From Cinnamomum chago (lineage: Eukaryota > Streptophyta > Magnoliopsida > Laurales > Lauraceae), in contig CP142459.1 in assembly GCA_038049695.1 (NCBI GenBank), forward strand, positions 70,612,501 to 70,676,500: a stretch of 64,000 nt of DNA. Reading direction: 5' to 3'. Below the pieces are notes generated by a model. That model was not told the DNA's origin and ran no database searches. It was given only the letters and a program-made list of their open reading frames with translations. Positions 48,439-64,000 of the stretch are shown here, piece after piece. Each line of letters begins with the position of its first letter. The stretch's first letter is position 1. A program made the position numbers and the translations under genes.

Positions 48439-48902
48439 GCTGATCACGACGACCACGACTACATCCACTCTTATTTGATTATCTTTATTTTTATATTACT
48501 TTTGTCATGCAGTCAGGTAAAGTACACTTCTACAACACGAGGACCCAGAAGAGAACATGTAGAGATCCGAGAGGGAGCCCAGAGCCTGTAAGTTCACTTA
48601 CAATGAGCCTAGATCTCGAGCTCAATCTCCCTTTCGACTCCTTCCAGGACCATTTGGACCATGAGGAGAAGAACCCACCTCCCAATTCAACTGACTCCTG
48701 CTCGAATCCCAAACCCATCCTATCTCGTTCGCTCTCGTGGGTCTCTCTAGATGCAGATGAACAAGAGATGCTTGCCGCCGTTTGCATGCGTTGCCACATG
48801 TTGGTGATGCTGTGCAAGTCATCCCCTACCTGCCCAAATTGCAAGTTCTTGAACCCCACAGACCAAATCCCTTCTATCAAACTAGACTCTCCTCCCTTGT
48901 AA
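47374..48902 (+). CDS. CFL1: CFL1-like WW-domain protein (2 exons)
   Basis: Exons 47374-47604 and 48513-48902 give 206 residues. The order of motifs matches CURLY FLAG LEAF 1 proteins: a basic KKRK (24-27), an EAR-like LDIDLHL (56-62), a WW-type domain about 66-97 (Trp70, Tyr84-Asn85, Asp95-Pro96), a second EAR-like motif LDLELNL (110-116), and a C-terminal CMRC...CPNC block (Cys168, Cys171, Cys184, Cys187) that looks like a small zinc-binding unit. The second WW tryptophan is replaced by Cys93, an atypical feature also found in this family as far as I recall. CFL1 in rice and Arabidopsis restrains cuticle formation through HD-ZIP IV factors. The intron splits the WW domain and holds an inverted-repeat element. 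A GTAAGT inside exon 2 (48588) looks like a splice donor, but the frame reads straight through it as in relatives. Confidence 0.9.
48021..48402. mobile_element. MITE with perfect 30-bp inverted ends in the CFL1 intron
   Basis: The 382-bp unit has a perfect 30-bp terminal inverted repeat that begins GGGAAAGGATCCTGTAAGGA. It sits in a TA dinucleotide tract; the 9 bases on each side are both TATATATAT, which fits a 9-bp Mutator-type duplication but proves little in such sequence. The GGGAAA start also fits Mutator ends. No open frame. Together with the flanking TA runs it can form a strong stem in the pre-mRNA. Confidence 0.85.
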
Positions 48903-49400
48903 GGAATGATATTGAATGAGTCTATGGTTATCCAAGTCTTACAATATGATGTTTTGGTCTTTGTTGAAGTAGAGTAATTACTAGGCTTTATCTTGTGAGA
49001 AGAAGAGAAACAAGTCAGAATAGAGTCAGAGAGAGAATGGTAGAGGAGAGATGATCTGGTCATGAAATGAAATCCATGGTGTTGTAAAATGCCAGAGGAA
49101 GGATGGTTAGGGGTATGAACTAGCAATGCTAGAAATCATGTGTGTTATTGTCGTCCTCATGCAAATACAAATTTTATAAAGGATTTCCCCATATTAGTTT
49201 TTTTTTTTTTTTTTTTCCCGACAAAAAGGAAGGTATGATGATGGGTCTAGCTCAGGTTAGACTGAAATTTGACCACACCTTCGAAAATCAAAAGCATGAA
49301 TTTGATGTTTGGATTCTAGAGATGGACCACACTGATGGATATATGGGTTGGCCTAAGAGGGTCTGGATTCTTCTTCTGGTTTATAGTGGTAGTGCCCCAA
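48903..49400. other. CFL1 3' region
   Basis: Presumed 3' untranslated region and spacer, with a T tract at about 49198-49216. No coding content. Confidence 0.5.
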
Positions 49401-49576
49401 GGGGTAGCTTAGTTGGCCTAGGACCACGGTTTGCTCCCGGATGTTGTGGGTTCGAAACTCCGCTACCACACTAGGGCTACAGGGGATTTACCCGACTTCC
49501 CTCTGGGCCCGGAGGGATTAGTCCAGCCCAAAGGGTTGGGAACCCTCCGACAGCAAAAAAAAAAAAAAAAAAAAAA
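49401..49576 (+). mobile_element. Full-length tRNA-derived SINE
   Basis: The head has an A box TAGCTTAGTTGG (49405-49416) and, 32 bp later, a B box GGTTCGAAACTCC (49449-49461): an internal RNA polymerase III promoter derived from a tRNA. The 3' part carries AGTCCAGCCCAAAGGGTTGG and ends in an A tail (about 49554-49576). The copy at 916-1037 shares the 3' half. I found no clear target duplication here. Confidence 0.85.
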
Positions 49577-50887
49577 GGACAAGCTTGGCCCTGCACTAGC
49601 TCCCTGCTTTCCTTCTGATCAATTGATAGGCCTATAAGCAGCTGCCACAGCTCCTGATGGTATGGGACTGGGCCTATCTACTTAAAAAGAAGTAACTAGA
49701 TGGTGCCAAACATGTATAATTTTGGTCCTAAGACTCAGCCTATTAAGCTATCTCCCCTGGTGATGGCCTAATCCAAGGTTGCCTACGACATATTAATTTG
49801 AGAATATAGAGAATTCGCCTTCGTTTTTCATCACTAAATAATTCACCCTTCTGGGCAAAAGATTTTCAGCTCTCTTGTGCCAATTCTTTTAGTACACATT
49901 ACCTATAAAGGCGACCGGTGTAGGCATTTGTGATGGGACTCACTTGTGTTTACATGAGGGTGGACCCCACTCACAAAGAAACACCCCTCACAAAGGAATC
50001 TCATAGTGATATGGATAAAAATAGTTTGAGTTTTATCCTACTCTCTATCCTTATCATATATCTTATCACTCATTAGCCAAAGGGCTATATATAGACATGA
50101 GAATAATAATTGGCACTAACTTTCAACAATACATCTTCCACTAGATCTACGATTCTCTATTATCATCTTCTACATTTATGGTGTCCATCATTGCCCTTGG
50201 ATCTTGAAAAGTGAATCACATGTGACTGATCTCTTGTAGATAGGCATAGATCCCTTGAATCTTGAAGAGTGCGTAGATAGGCACAGATCTCCACAACTAG
50301 TGCATGATTCAAGCCGACACAGTCCTTATCGCGTTTGTAGCAGTCATCTCATTTAAATACCTGCTTCAACCGCATTTAGAGCTTTCAACCGGCCAGGCGG
50401 GGCTGGTTAATATCCTAGTCCTAGCCCAGCCCCAGCCTGCATGCGGACGTTCCCATCTTACATTGAAGGAGGTGTGGGCCAGTCGAAAGAGCAGGACCAC
50501 CCTAATTAAATTTAATGGCATTGTGACTGTGACAACATTATACATCTGTGTACAAGAAGTACGCCCATAGGAGTCTGTTGGAGATATTATATATATCCTA
50601 CAAAAGAATCTAACAAAAAACCAACCACTAGATTCATATTGTCTTGGTTTGTGACTCAATATCAACAGTAGAGAAGAAAAGAGGCCGTCTCAATCGATAG
50701 ATGGATGTAGTTGGACGAGTGACAAATTTGGTACCAACGTAGTGACAGCGAGTTGCTTGATTGTTGGATTTCGGTGAACCCCACGAGAGTGCAGTTCATT
50801 TGTTTATATGAGGTACTTCTTTCATTGGATCATTAATTTTCATGTATGTGCCTACAAATGTATGTATTATTTATTTTACGTTGTGTG

Positions 50888-50929
<42 letters not shown>

Positions 50930-52700
50930 ATTTGGGTACCCAATAGCCCACACCCCTCGCCCAAGTTCGAGTCAAGGCCAAATCTTGGTGCAATCCCAGC
51001 CCCTCGAATTCGACTCCCTGGTTCCACCCTTGAATTAGCATGGAACAGACAGTCCTAGGCCCTTTGTTTCATAGGAGCTATAAGGCTAAAAATGAGTCTA
51101 ATAACCTCAAACCAATTTCGTTGCATTTTCATGAGAGGCCCAAGTGCCTGCTTCACATTGATATCCTATGAATTCATAGAACATTGCCTTTTATTGAAGG
51201 GTCTACAAGAGAAGAAGAATGAAAGGTGCAGAGATCTAAAGCTGATAGATCATTTTTTCTCATTAGAGGAGAGATTATTTAATCGTCCCTCATATGGAGT
51301 GCATAAATCTCCAAAAGATTCTGAAAATTCAACATGCTGCAAATCTTTATAAGTGTAACAACATTGGATTTACTCATGCATGGAATACCCCATCAAAAAC
51401 TGTCAGTGCAGAAACTTCGTGTCTAAGCAATCCATGCAAAAGGGCCACTCTATTAAATGCTGAGACAGAGTCTTATCTGTTACAACTTACAACCCTTTCT
51501 AAACCTTTTGCAAAATCAATACGCCCTGTAAAGTAATTTATCATGCACAGGCACAGCACCTTTTCGCAGGTGTAACCTTTTAGAAAAAACCAAAGGCATC
51601 CACACTTTATTTAAAATCAAGCCACTTTCTAGTTCAAACTTAATAGAAATACAAAAAGTACAATGGTTTAATATCAGTAGATATTAAGTTAATTATATGT
51701 TGCTAATTGTTGAATCTTTGAAAATCCTAGATTACACAATCTAATCGTGCTTGGTAGTTCTTATGTCTAAGGCCCTCTTAGAAGTCGTTTGTCTTTTATA
51801 CATGTGATGTGAAAACGCCATTTTCATATGTAATTGTAGATCATTAACCCTCTTCCAACAAGTTGCTTAATGGCTACACACCTTTATTGATGCGTAAGTT
51901 TTCTTATAAAATTAGGTTTTGTTACATACCATTTTCACACCTAATGTGTAAATGAGTATGAACAAAATATAATCTTAAATGCTATACATGAATGCATCAT
52001 TTGCTAATGAAAATGAGTAGCAAACTAATGACTCCTTGACTTTTCATATTATCATCATACCATATGTCTAAAAGCCCAATCAACCGGAACACGCTAACAC
52101 GCTAATTTAACTAATAGTTTTAGTGGTTACACATCTCCCTCTACACAAAAACTATATATAAGCATTAGTCATCGACTGTGCGGGAGTGACAGGCTTTGGA
52201 TAACATGCGCACATGCATAAGCATTCACCAAAGCCTAATAATAATTATTATTATAATAAGAGAAAATCATCTTTAGGCATCCAATGCACTAAAAAAGCAC
52301 TCATAGCTATTCTGTAACCATAAACAATGGCAGACCTAAAATTTTCATTTGAGTGGTGCAAGTAATGCTCAAGCTAACAAAGAAAAGAATAAAATAAAAA
52401 TTTTAAGGCATTATTTATGGATTTGCCTGAACCTCCACTTAGGTCCGTCGCTGACCATAAAGATCCTAAGTCGATTTTCACTTTTATATCAACGATCATT
52501 TTAATTGAAGAGGAAGAATAAACAAGTGAAAATATCATCAATATCATCAGTCGAACAAAAGTGAAAATTAGTAGGAGGGTTTTACTATTACAAAGGAACT
52601 ATGAATTACCCTTTTAGTGTAGTAGCGGACATTTAAGGTGATTTTTCCAATTATTTTCCTAATAACAATAGAAATAAAAATAAATAAATAAAATAGGTGG
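49577..52700. other. Spacer with simple repeats; possible LTR fragment
   Basis: No gene is recognised. A TA dinucleotide tract lies at about 50890-50925. A TATATATAGACATGAG motif near 50090 resembles the TATA region of an LTR, but I could not find paired ends. Around 51783-51970 a stretch with CATTTTCACACCTAATGTGTAAATG is related to the element at 62118-63503. Confidence 0.4.
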
Positions 52701-52928
52701 GACATGTTTGTCATTTTGGAAAGGAGAGGGTCACCCTCGTGGCTTGCAAATGAAAGAGCTGACTGCGCTTTCTCCCCCGTCGTATTTGGCGGTTTTGCAC
52801 TACCTTCGAATATTTTTTTTCTCTTCCATCAGATCTGTTTCAGTTTCCTTTCTTCTCTTCCTTCCTTTGTTTCTTCTCTTCTGCAAATACAAAACACACA
52901 CAAACAAGAAAGAAAGAGAGATAGATAG

Positions 52929-57959
<5,031 letters not shown>

Positions 57960-58912
57960 AGATGAAAAATAGCCATGCCATATCAGTTTGGAAACTAACC
58001 AGAAAGGTTTATGCAGTAGAGCCATCAAGGTTAGGATTGATGTTTTGCAAGTCTGACACTTGGATAGATGGTTGGTTGATTTGAAGTCTGTTTATAGCGA
58101 AGATGGGAAGTTGGCCTTGTTATTCTGTCTAATTCATTGTTTAGATGTATTGTGAAAGCCCATTCGCTGTTGGATGTTAATTTCTTTCTTTTCTTCTTTT
58201 CCTTCTTTTTATTATTATTATTATTTTATTTTATTTTTGCTAGGATGTTATTTTCTTTGCTGCTAGTTGCTTCGTTTCTTTATAATGGTTAACGGTTATC
58301 TATTTTTTTAAGATATTTTATCTTCTCTGACTCGAGCAATCTGCATATAGGAAATAAGAGGCCTCAGAAGTTCTGTTTCAAACTCAACTTGTCGTGCTTA
58401 AAACTTCCCCTTGACTTATTCATGAGGTAATGCTTCAAAAATATTGTGCATTTGTCAGGATTTCGCTCTTAAGGTTGGTATATGAGGGTTACAATTATCT
58501 TTCACCTATAATTTTGAAGGGGATGGTGATCTTTTGTGAGAGGCTTCACACCATAATATGGTAGCTCCCAGTTCTATCGCTGAAAAATAGGTATCAAATC
58601 AGCAGGGCATACTTATTAAATCAAAGCATTATAATTTGTTCAATTAAAGATATTTTAGCACCTTGTTGCGATCCTACGTTGAATGACCAGTTCACAATCT
58701 AATTCCATGATTGGATTTCACTTATTCGGAGAAAAAAAATCAATGCTGATACCCGGATTGTCCAATCCACTCCGTTACAATTTCAAATTCCTATCATAGC
58801 ACAGTGGATATTTTATTAGTGCTACCAATGGGAGGCAGAGGCAGGAGGGGCAGTAGTGCATCCATATTGCTTAGGAAGATCAAGTAGAGGAAGGTCTCAT
58901 AAGTTTTACAGA
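57960..58912. other. Convergent intergenic region (two 3' ends)
   Basis: Holds the 3' untranslated regions of the RABH1 gene (plus) and the VAN3-binding-type gene (minus). A T/A-rich stretch lies near 58205-58240. No other feature is seen. Confidence 0.6.
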
Positions 58913-61344
58913 TTATACAAACCCAGAAAGGCTAAGATAAAAACATCTGCTGAAACTGTATTTTCTCAGGCCCGGATCGATTGATGTGTGAGAGAGATGT
59001 TCCTCCCTAGTTGACAGGAGGAAATGAGATATGGTGGTTACCCATAAGCTGCACTCCACTTTGTCCTTGAATGTGATACGAATCTCTCCTTGAGAAGTTC
59101 TGATGCAGATGCAGCAGTAGCCGTTCACCTCATTAGTGAAGAGCACTCCTGCGGTTGTCTCCTTTGATTCATCTACCACTTCCATTATAGTATCTAATAA
59201 CATTGATTAGAAGCATGTTTAAGTCTTTTTCATTTCAATCCATGGTAGATTGAAGGGACTTTCTAAGTGATCCCAACTAAATAAACTGTGATAGGAGAGA
59301 AGGATGGCCATAAAAATGGCTACTTACAGTCCTTGAATGTTGTAAAGGCTCCACCCAGATGTTTCGTCCTCACTCTTAGAATGACAAGTGATTGCTTGGC
59401 AAAAACATACACAGTTTTCAGTTGGGTCTTCCCTGCAGAGACAATAAAAATAGATTACAGTTCATAATCTATGAAATCAGACCACACGCCTTTCGGAATG
59501 GTTAAGGTATGTACACAGAAGACTATAAACAACCCTTGACAGCATCTTGAAGGGTTACAAGGAACTAGGGAAGAAGAAGCAATATAAGACCTTAATGAAA
59601 TGTTGAAGAAAAGATATTGTCGCTTAAAAATTTACTGAAAACATGGCTGTAAATAGGTGTTGAATGTGAAAAATAAGAACTGACAAAGCTGACCCAAATA
59701 AATGAAATAAGGCCTAGATGATGACGACAACAGTGACCATGGAGACGCTTATACATGGTCAAACCAGAGAGAGACAGAGAGAGAGAGTACCGTTTGTTAT
59801 GCAAGTGGGAAGCTCTGTTCCTCTAGCAAGGATTTGTTTTTTCCGGGTGAAATCGAAATCCTTGGATGAGTGTCTTAGAATACGATTCTGATACAATTTA
59901 GTTTCTTTGAGATGCCTCCCTCTTCCTGTGGTTTCTCCTCGTAGAGCTGCACCATAACTGCGCTCTTTAGTAGCAAGAGAGGAATTTCATAGTAAAGTAG
60001 AAATAATCAAGTAACATGAAGCAACAGAAACCACAAACACAACTGAAATTCCAATTGCAGAGAAGTGAAAATAAAACAGTGGATGTGGGGCCCACTTCTC
60101 ATTAAGGATGATTTTTTTTTTTTTTTTTGGTTCTTTCATTGAGGATGATTAAAACCACTTCAATTGTGCACATGGTCCACAGTTGGATTTGAGTTATTTT
60201 CCCCACTCAGGTGCTGATGTTGCATTTTTCTTACATCCATTATTGAATGAAAATGAAGATTTATGAAAAGGAGAGTAGAGAACTTGTTGTTGTTGTTGTA
60301 CATGTTGCTGCAGCTGCTGTCAGTGCAAGAATATCAGCAGGAGTGGCTGCTGCAATGGCAGCATCGATGACTGAAGCGACATGCTGTTGCTGTGCGCCCA
60401 TCAGCTCAGCTACCTCTGCGCACTGCACGGCCACAAGGGCCGCGGCGGCAGCAGTGGCCAGTTTCTTCTTATCAGGAGTGTCTCCGGCAGATTTTGCTGA
60501 GAAAGAAGCGATCACCGCCGCGAGTCCCGCCACTGACATGGCAGCTTGTAGCCTCTGCTCTTCCTTTCTTCTTTCATTTCTGGTATCACTTGAGCATAGC
60601 TTCTCTTTCAACCACCTCCTCATCCTCACTTGGTTCAACTTAATCATGTCAGCCTGCACAGCCAAGAGAAATCAAATGAGTGAGACGAGGACAACGATGA
60701 TGACGATGGTCAAATGAGAGAAAAGCAAAAGAGAGTTCGCACCCAGCTTTGTCGAAGGTGTCGAATCGATTGTTGCATCCACAGCCACCTTTGCTACATG
60801 ATCACAAAAGCATAGGAAACTAAAATATCACACACATGTTTGAAGAAATACGATACAAACTAAGGGACTAAATAGCAAAAGGAACATCACTTCCCAAGAA
60901 AGCATTCCACACTTTCACCGACCGTTATAGTTAGTTAATAAGGACTAAGGAGAAATCTAAAAAAACTGCAGGGACTAAATTGGAAGAGGAAAGAAAAGAT
61001 TATACTATTTGACTATCCCCATTCATAGAGGCCTCTTTCTGATTGCAATGCTTCTCTCCTCTGTTCTCAGCTTCATCTCGCAACTGCAGCTCACAATCCA
61101 AGCTATGTGCAATCATCTCAAAAGCTCTCATTGATGAGCTGCTCCATGATCTTGAAAGCAATTCGATCACGCCCAGCGGACTCTTCTTCAACTCTGATCT
61201 ATGTTCCTCCAATGCAAACCCCAAGCTTCCCTTTCGATAGACAGACCCAACATTTTTCTCGGCACCGGATGTCGTTGATCGACGGGTTCCAGTAGCAACT
61301 TTTGGTCCATCTCTCTGTGTTTTCAAATTCCATAAAATACCCAG
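58913..61344 (-). CDS. VAN3-binding/FORKED-type protein (DUF828 + PH_2), 5' end missing
   Basis: Six exons on the minus strand join in phase: 61006-61344, 60743-60793, 60302-60653, 59791-59946, 59328-59432, 58913-59193, giving 427 residues. Family marks in order are IELLSRSWSSSSMRAFEM, the tiny exon QRWLWMQQSI, RRWLKEK followed by the alanine-rich DUF828 block (AAMSVAGLAAVIAS, VQCAEVAELMGA, DILALTAAAA), LRG, and a PH-like C-terminus (ILARGTELP, KTVYVFAKQSLVILRVRTKH, VLFTNEVNGYCCICIRTSQGEIRITF, CSLWVTTISHFLL). Relatives bind the ARF-GAP VAN3 and phosphoinositides at the trans-Golgi network and help vein patterning through PIN traffic. No ATG lies in frame in the first exon found, and a good acceptor (TTCTTAG) precedes it, so at least one short upstream exon is unplaced. 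Which FORKED paralogue this is remains open. Confidence 0.85.
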
Positions 61345-62117
61345 CTAAGAACATGAACAGTTTTTTTATGCAACATGTTCATGAAATTAGACAAAGAATG
61401 AAAATATTTCACCAAATAGTCATTGGTTTAGCAAATGATAGCCGAAATTCCAATCAAAGTAGTTAAAGTACATTTAGAAAGTAAATAACTAATTTCCAAA
61501 GAATCTGTTGGCCTTGATCAACTAGAATTCAATGTAGCATTTTTCTTTCATGGATGTTTCTGCAAATAGTTTCTTTAAAGAGAAGGGGTTTCTAGTAATT
61601 AGAAGATTGATGCTACTGTTAGTACATACTATGGTCTTCCTGAGAAGTTTTAAAGATAACTAACAAACTCTTACATAAAATCGATGCATTGAATCATCCA
61701 TCAGATAACAATAGCTTCAAGCAGATATTGAGATCATCTCATTTTGCTCCACATGACATAACTTAGCCAAGGCCACCATGTAATTATAAACTAGGCTGTG
61801 AGAATAGTTCCTGACTTTAAGGAACTGAGACGCAGGACTGCATTTATACCGAAGAAAAGGTAAAGCAAAGCTCAATAATTGAGAACTAAGCAATAATTAA
61901 TTGTATTAATTAGGAGGTAGTTGCACTTAACAATGTGTGTCCATCCATGATCAGATTGGCTTGGGTGGGCATGTGAGATTGGAATGTGTGCCCCTCAATC
62001 GTGACTGGGGATCGGATGGTGGTGAATAAAGTTTGCATCTGAAGTTTGATATGCATAAAAACCTTTAAAGAAGGATGAGAGAAATGTTTGAATACAAGGA
62101 GTGAAATGACTGCTAAG
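61345..62117. other. Upstream region of the VAN3-binding-type gene
   Basis: Should contain the unplaced first exon and promoter of the minus-strand gene. I could not pick an ATG-bearing exon with a good donor in matching phase. Confidence 0.4.
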
Positions 62118-63503
62118 GGGTCGTTTGTCTATTACGCATGGGATATGTAAATACAATTACATGTAAATGATAAATGTTCAAATTTTAAGTATGCAACGGT
62201 TACACATACATTTTTTTTTTTTTCAACGTTTGTCTAATAACACCATTTTCACATCATTTACATATGTGATTCATTTTAACATGTTTGCTTCAATTATATG
62301 TGTAAATAGATGATTTTGTAAATGATACTAATTATTCATTAAATTAGATTCTACCATAATGATTTGAAAAGGAGACAGGAAGGTCCATTTTATATCAAAG
62401 CTTTCATTTGCATTTTAGATCTTTTAAAAGGAACATGTCTTTCAACATGAAATACATTTTTAAAAAATATACATTTATATCAATGATCACCTTCATAAAA
62501 ATGCATTCCAACATGTTTGGTTAAGCAAATATGAGTTTCTATTCTTATGGTTAAGCAAATAGCATTATTATTAATATTTTAATTAATTAATACTTAATTC
62601 AATATTGATCTTAATTCATTATTCAATTTGCATTAAACTTAACCCATGCAACTCATTGGCTTTATGCTAATATTAATCAATTATAGAAAGTTCTTAAAAT
62701 TAGTATTTTGTGGCTAAGTTCAATCATATTAAAAGTGTTACAAGTTTGTTGTGGTTAGGTGAAATTGCATTTATACATGATTTTTGAATGATCCCATAAT
62801 GCCATATAAAAGACATTCCTCCTTCTCTCTTACATTCATGTATACATGTTTAAAGATTTTTAAAGTATTGCAATAGTAAATAACTTTAGAAAAATTATTG
62901 AGATATTGGAAGAAAACTGAAATAATAAGGTAATTAACTAGTTAAAAGTTTATATAGAAAATTTATTGAGATATTTATCTTATAGATTGTCCCTTGAAAT
63001 TCTTACTATAAATATGTTTTTTGTCTTACAAATTTTGTTTCTTAAAATCATTAGAGCCACTTTCATTTTTTAATATATTTTTTTGTCTTAGAGATTTTAT
63101 CCCTTAAAATCATTGGAGACACTTTTATTTTCTAATATATTTTTTGTCTTACAAATTTTGTCTTTCATTTTCTAATATGTTTTTTTCTCTTACAGATTTT
63201 GTACCTTAAAATCATCTATTTTAGACCTCTTTTATTATTATTTTTCTAATACGTTGGAGGGGGGTTTCAAACGCAGAATCTAGAAATGCCCCAACACCAA
63301 ACCGTTTGCATACAACGGGTATTCTTCAAAAAAGGCATGTGTTTTGGTATTCTACATTTCCCAACTCAACATGTGTTCAGATTTTCATTTTCACACCATT
63401 TACACATCTGATTTACAAAATAATTGTACGCAAACATGACTGATACGTAAATGTTACGCATATTCACCATTTGCGTATGTAAATGGGTGTATACAAACGA
63501 CCC
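62118..63503. mobile_element. Harbinger-like nonautonomous element, about 1.4 kb
   Basis: The ends are perfect inverted repeats GGGTCGTTTGT, with further loose mirror sequence (ATGCGTAA/TTACGCAT and GTAAAT blocks). The 3 bases outside are AAG on both sides (62115-62117 and 63504-63506). The GGGTCG start and 3-bp duplication suggest PIF/Harbinger, although TAA/TTA is the usual target. There is no long open frame. Inside, about 62960-63230, lies a decayed tandem array. Relatives appear near 22.9 and 51.8 kb. Confidence 0.65.
62985..63235. repeat. Degenerate tandem array inside the 62118 element
   Basis: Three to four imperfect units of about 65-70 bp share TTTTTTGTCTTACA.ATTTTG and CTTAAAATCATT, with spacing variation and one short unit. 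Confidence 0.75.
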
Positions 63504-63506
63504 AAG

Positions 63507-64000
63507 TAAACATATCAAAGGGGCTCAAAATGATGGGTTAAAAGTGAAGATGACAAATGGGACATGAAATAAACTAGTATTCTTAAGCAATAAATAAATA
63601 AATAGATTATTACTATTTGTCATCACTCATCACCATAGTTCAGTCGTCAGAAAATCTTCACATACGAGCAGATTGGTCCAGCTCTTGGGGCCGACTTGGA
63701 TTCATTCTTGGTACTAAGATTGATGGAAAAGTCTCTCTACAAATTAGGGTCACACAAAAAATCAACCCCATCAAGCCTTTATATAATAGCCATAAATTTT
63801 AGTGGTATTTTAACCAAATTTCATCTTTTATTTTCAGATTCAATCAACGATGAGTAAAGGTTTGATGGGAGGAATAAGAGCGTGAAAGGAGCTGCACAGA
63901 CCAAACATGCTTCTAAGTGGGCTCTATCAAGTTGATGCGGCTAAACCCCTTTCGCCGTGATGAGTTTTCTTAAAAACTCAATAATAAAGAGTATATAAAT
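63507..64000. other. AT-rich spacer at window edge
   Basis: No coding exon, RNA gene or bounded repeat is recognised up to the window end. Confidence 0.5.

Noticed and set aside
48588-48593. GTAAGT donor-like site in CFL1 exon 2
   Set aside because: The frame continues through it with conserved CFL1-type sequence (MSLDLELNLP) directly after, so it is probably not used as the main donor.
48530-49126. 198-codon frame opposite CFL1 exon 2
   Set aside because: Mirror-strand shadow of a real exon; no family resemblance.
49401-49465. tRNA gene
   Set aside because: A and B boxes are present, but no cloverleaf can be drawn and a SINE body with A tail follows.
50040-50300. Possible second LTR with a TATATATAGACATGAG motif
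   Set aside because: No paired ends, target duplication or primer site could be found.
60247-60717. Alanine- and serine-rich frame on the plus strand
   Set aside because: Antisense shadow of the alanine-rich DUF828 exon on the minus strand.

Overview
This is nuclear DNA of a flowering plant. The genes have short coding exons with GT-AG introns of plant type, the gene families are plant-specific (NAC, DUF241, ZYP1, STP, RABH, VAN3-binding type), and the spacers are AT-rich and full of plant-style miniature transposons. There is no sign of the strong GC gradient of grass genes. The very long AT-rich spacers and diverse small repeats suit a woody eudicot or a magnoliid, but I cannot name the species from sequence alone.

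Layout. A single-exon DUF241 gene lies on the minus strand (1421-2329), followed by about 12 kb of repeat-rich spacer. A three-exon NAC transcription factor (14684-16172, plus) comes next. Then comes an 18-exon gene for the synaptonemal complex transverse-filament protein ZYP1 (17751-28350, plus), reconstructed exon by exon to 870 residues. A second repeat-rich spacer (28.4-34.1 kb) holds a Mutator- or hAT-like element, a LINE RNase H relic and a foldback element. A four-exon hexose/H+ symporter of the STP family follows (34129-39081, plus); its introns carry a TRIM and a nested pair of hAT-type elements. About 8 kb of spacer separates it from a two-exon CFL1-like WW protein (47374-48902, plus). 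After another spacer comes a six-exon RABH1/Rab6 GTPase (52977-57959, plus). It is arranged tail to tail with a DUF828/PH_2 protein of the VAN3-binding/FORKED type (58913-61344, minus), whose first exon I could not place.

The genes do not form a cluster or pathway; they are ordinary independent plant genes. The most informative non-genic content is the fossil record of small mobile elements. Several have ends that can be fixed by target-site duplications: two copies of one Mutator-type MITE with 9-bp duplications, a hAT-type element with an 8-bp duplication carrying a second one inside it, a SINE copy with a 16-bp duplication, a TRIM, a solo Copia-type LTR, and Tourist-like MITEs. I found no new enzymatic or defence system. 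The items most worth checking are the long perfect inverted repeat inside the intron that splits the CFL1 WW domain, a 127-bp near-perfect hairpin at 3.4 kb, and the E2F/telo-box arrangement ahead of ZYP1.
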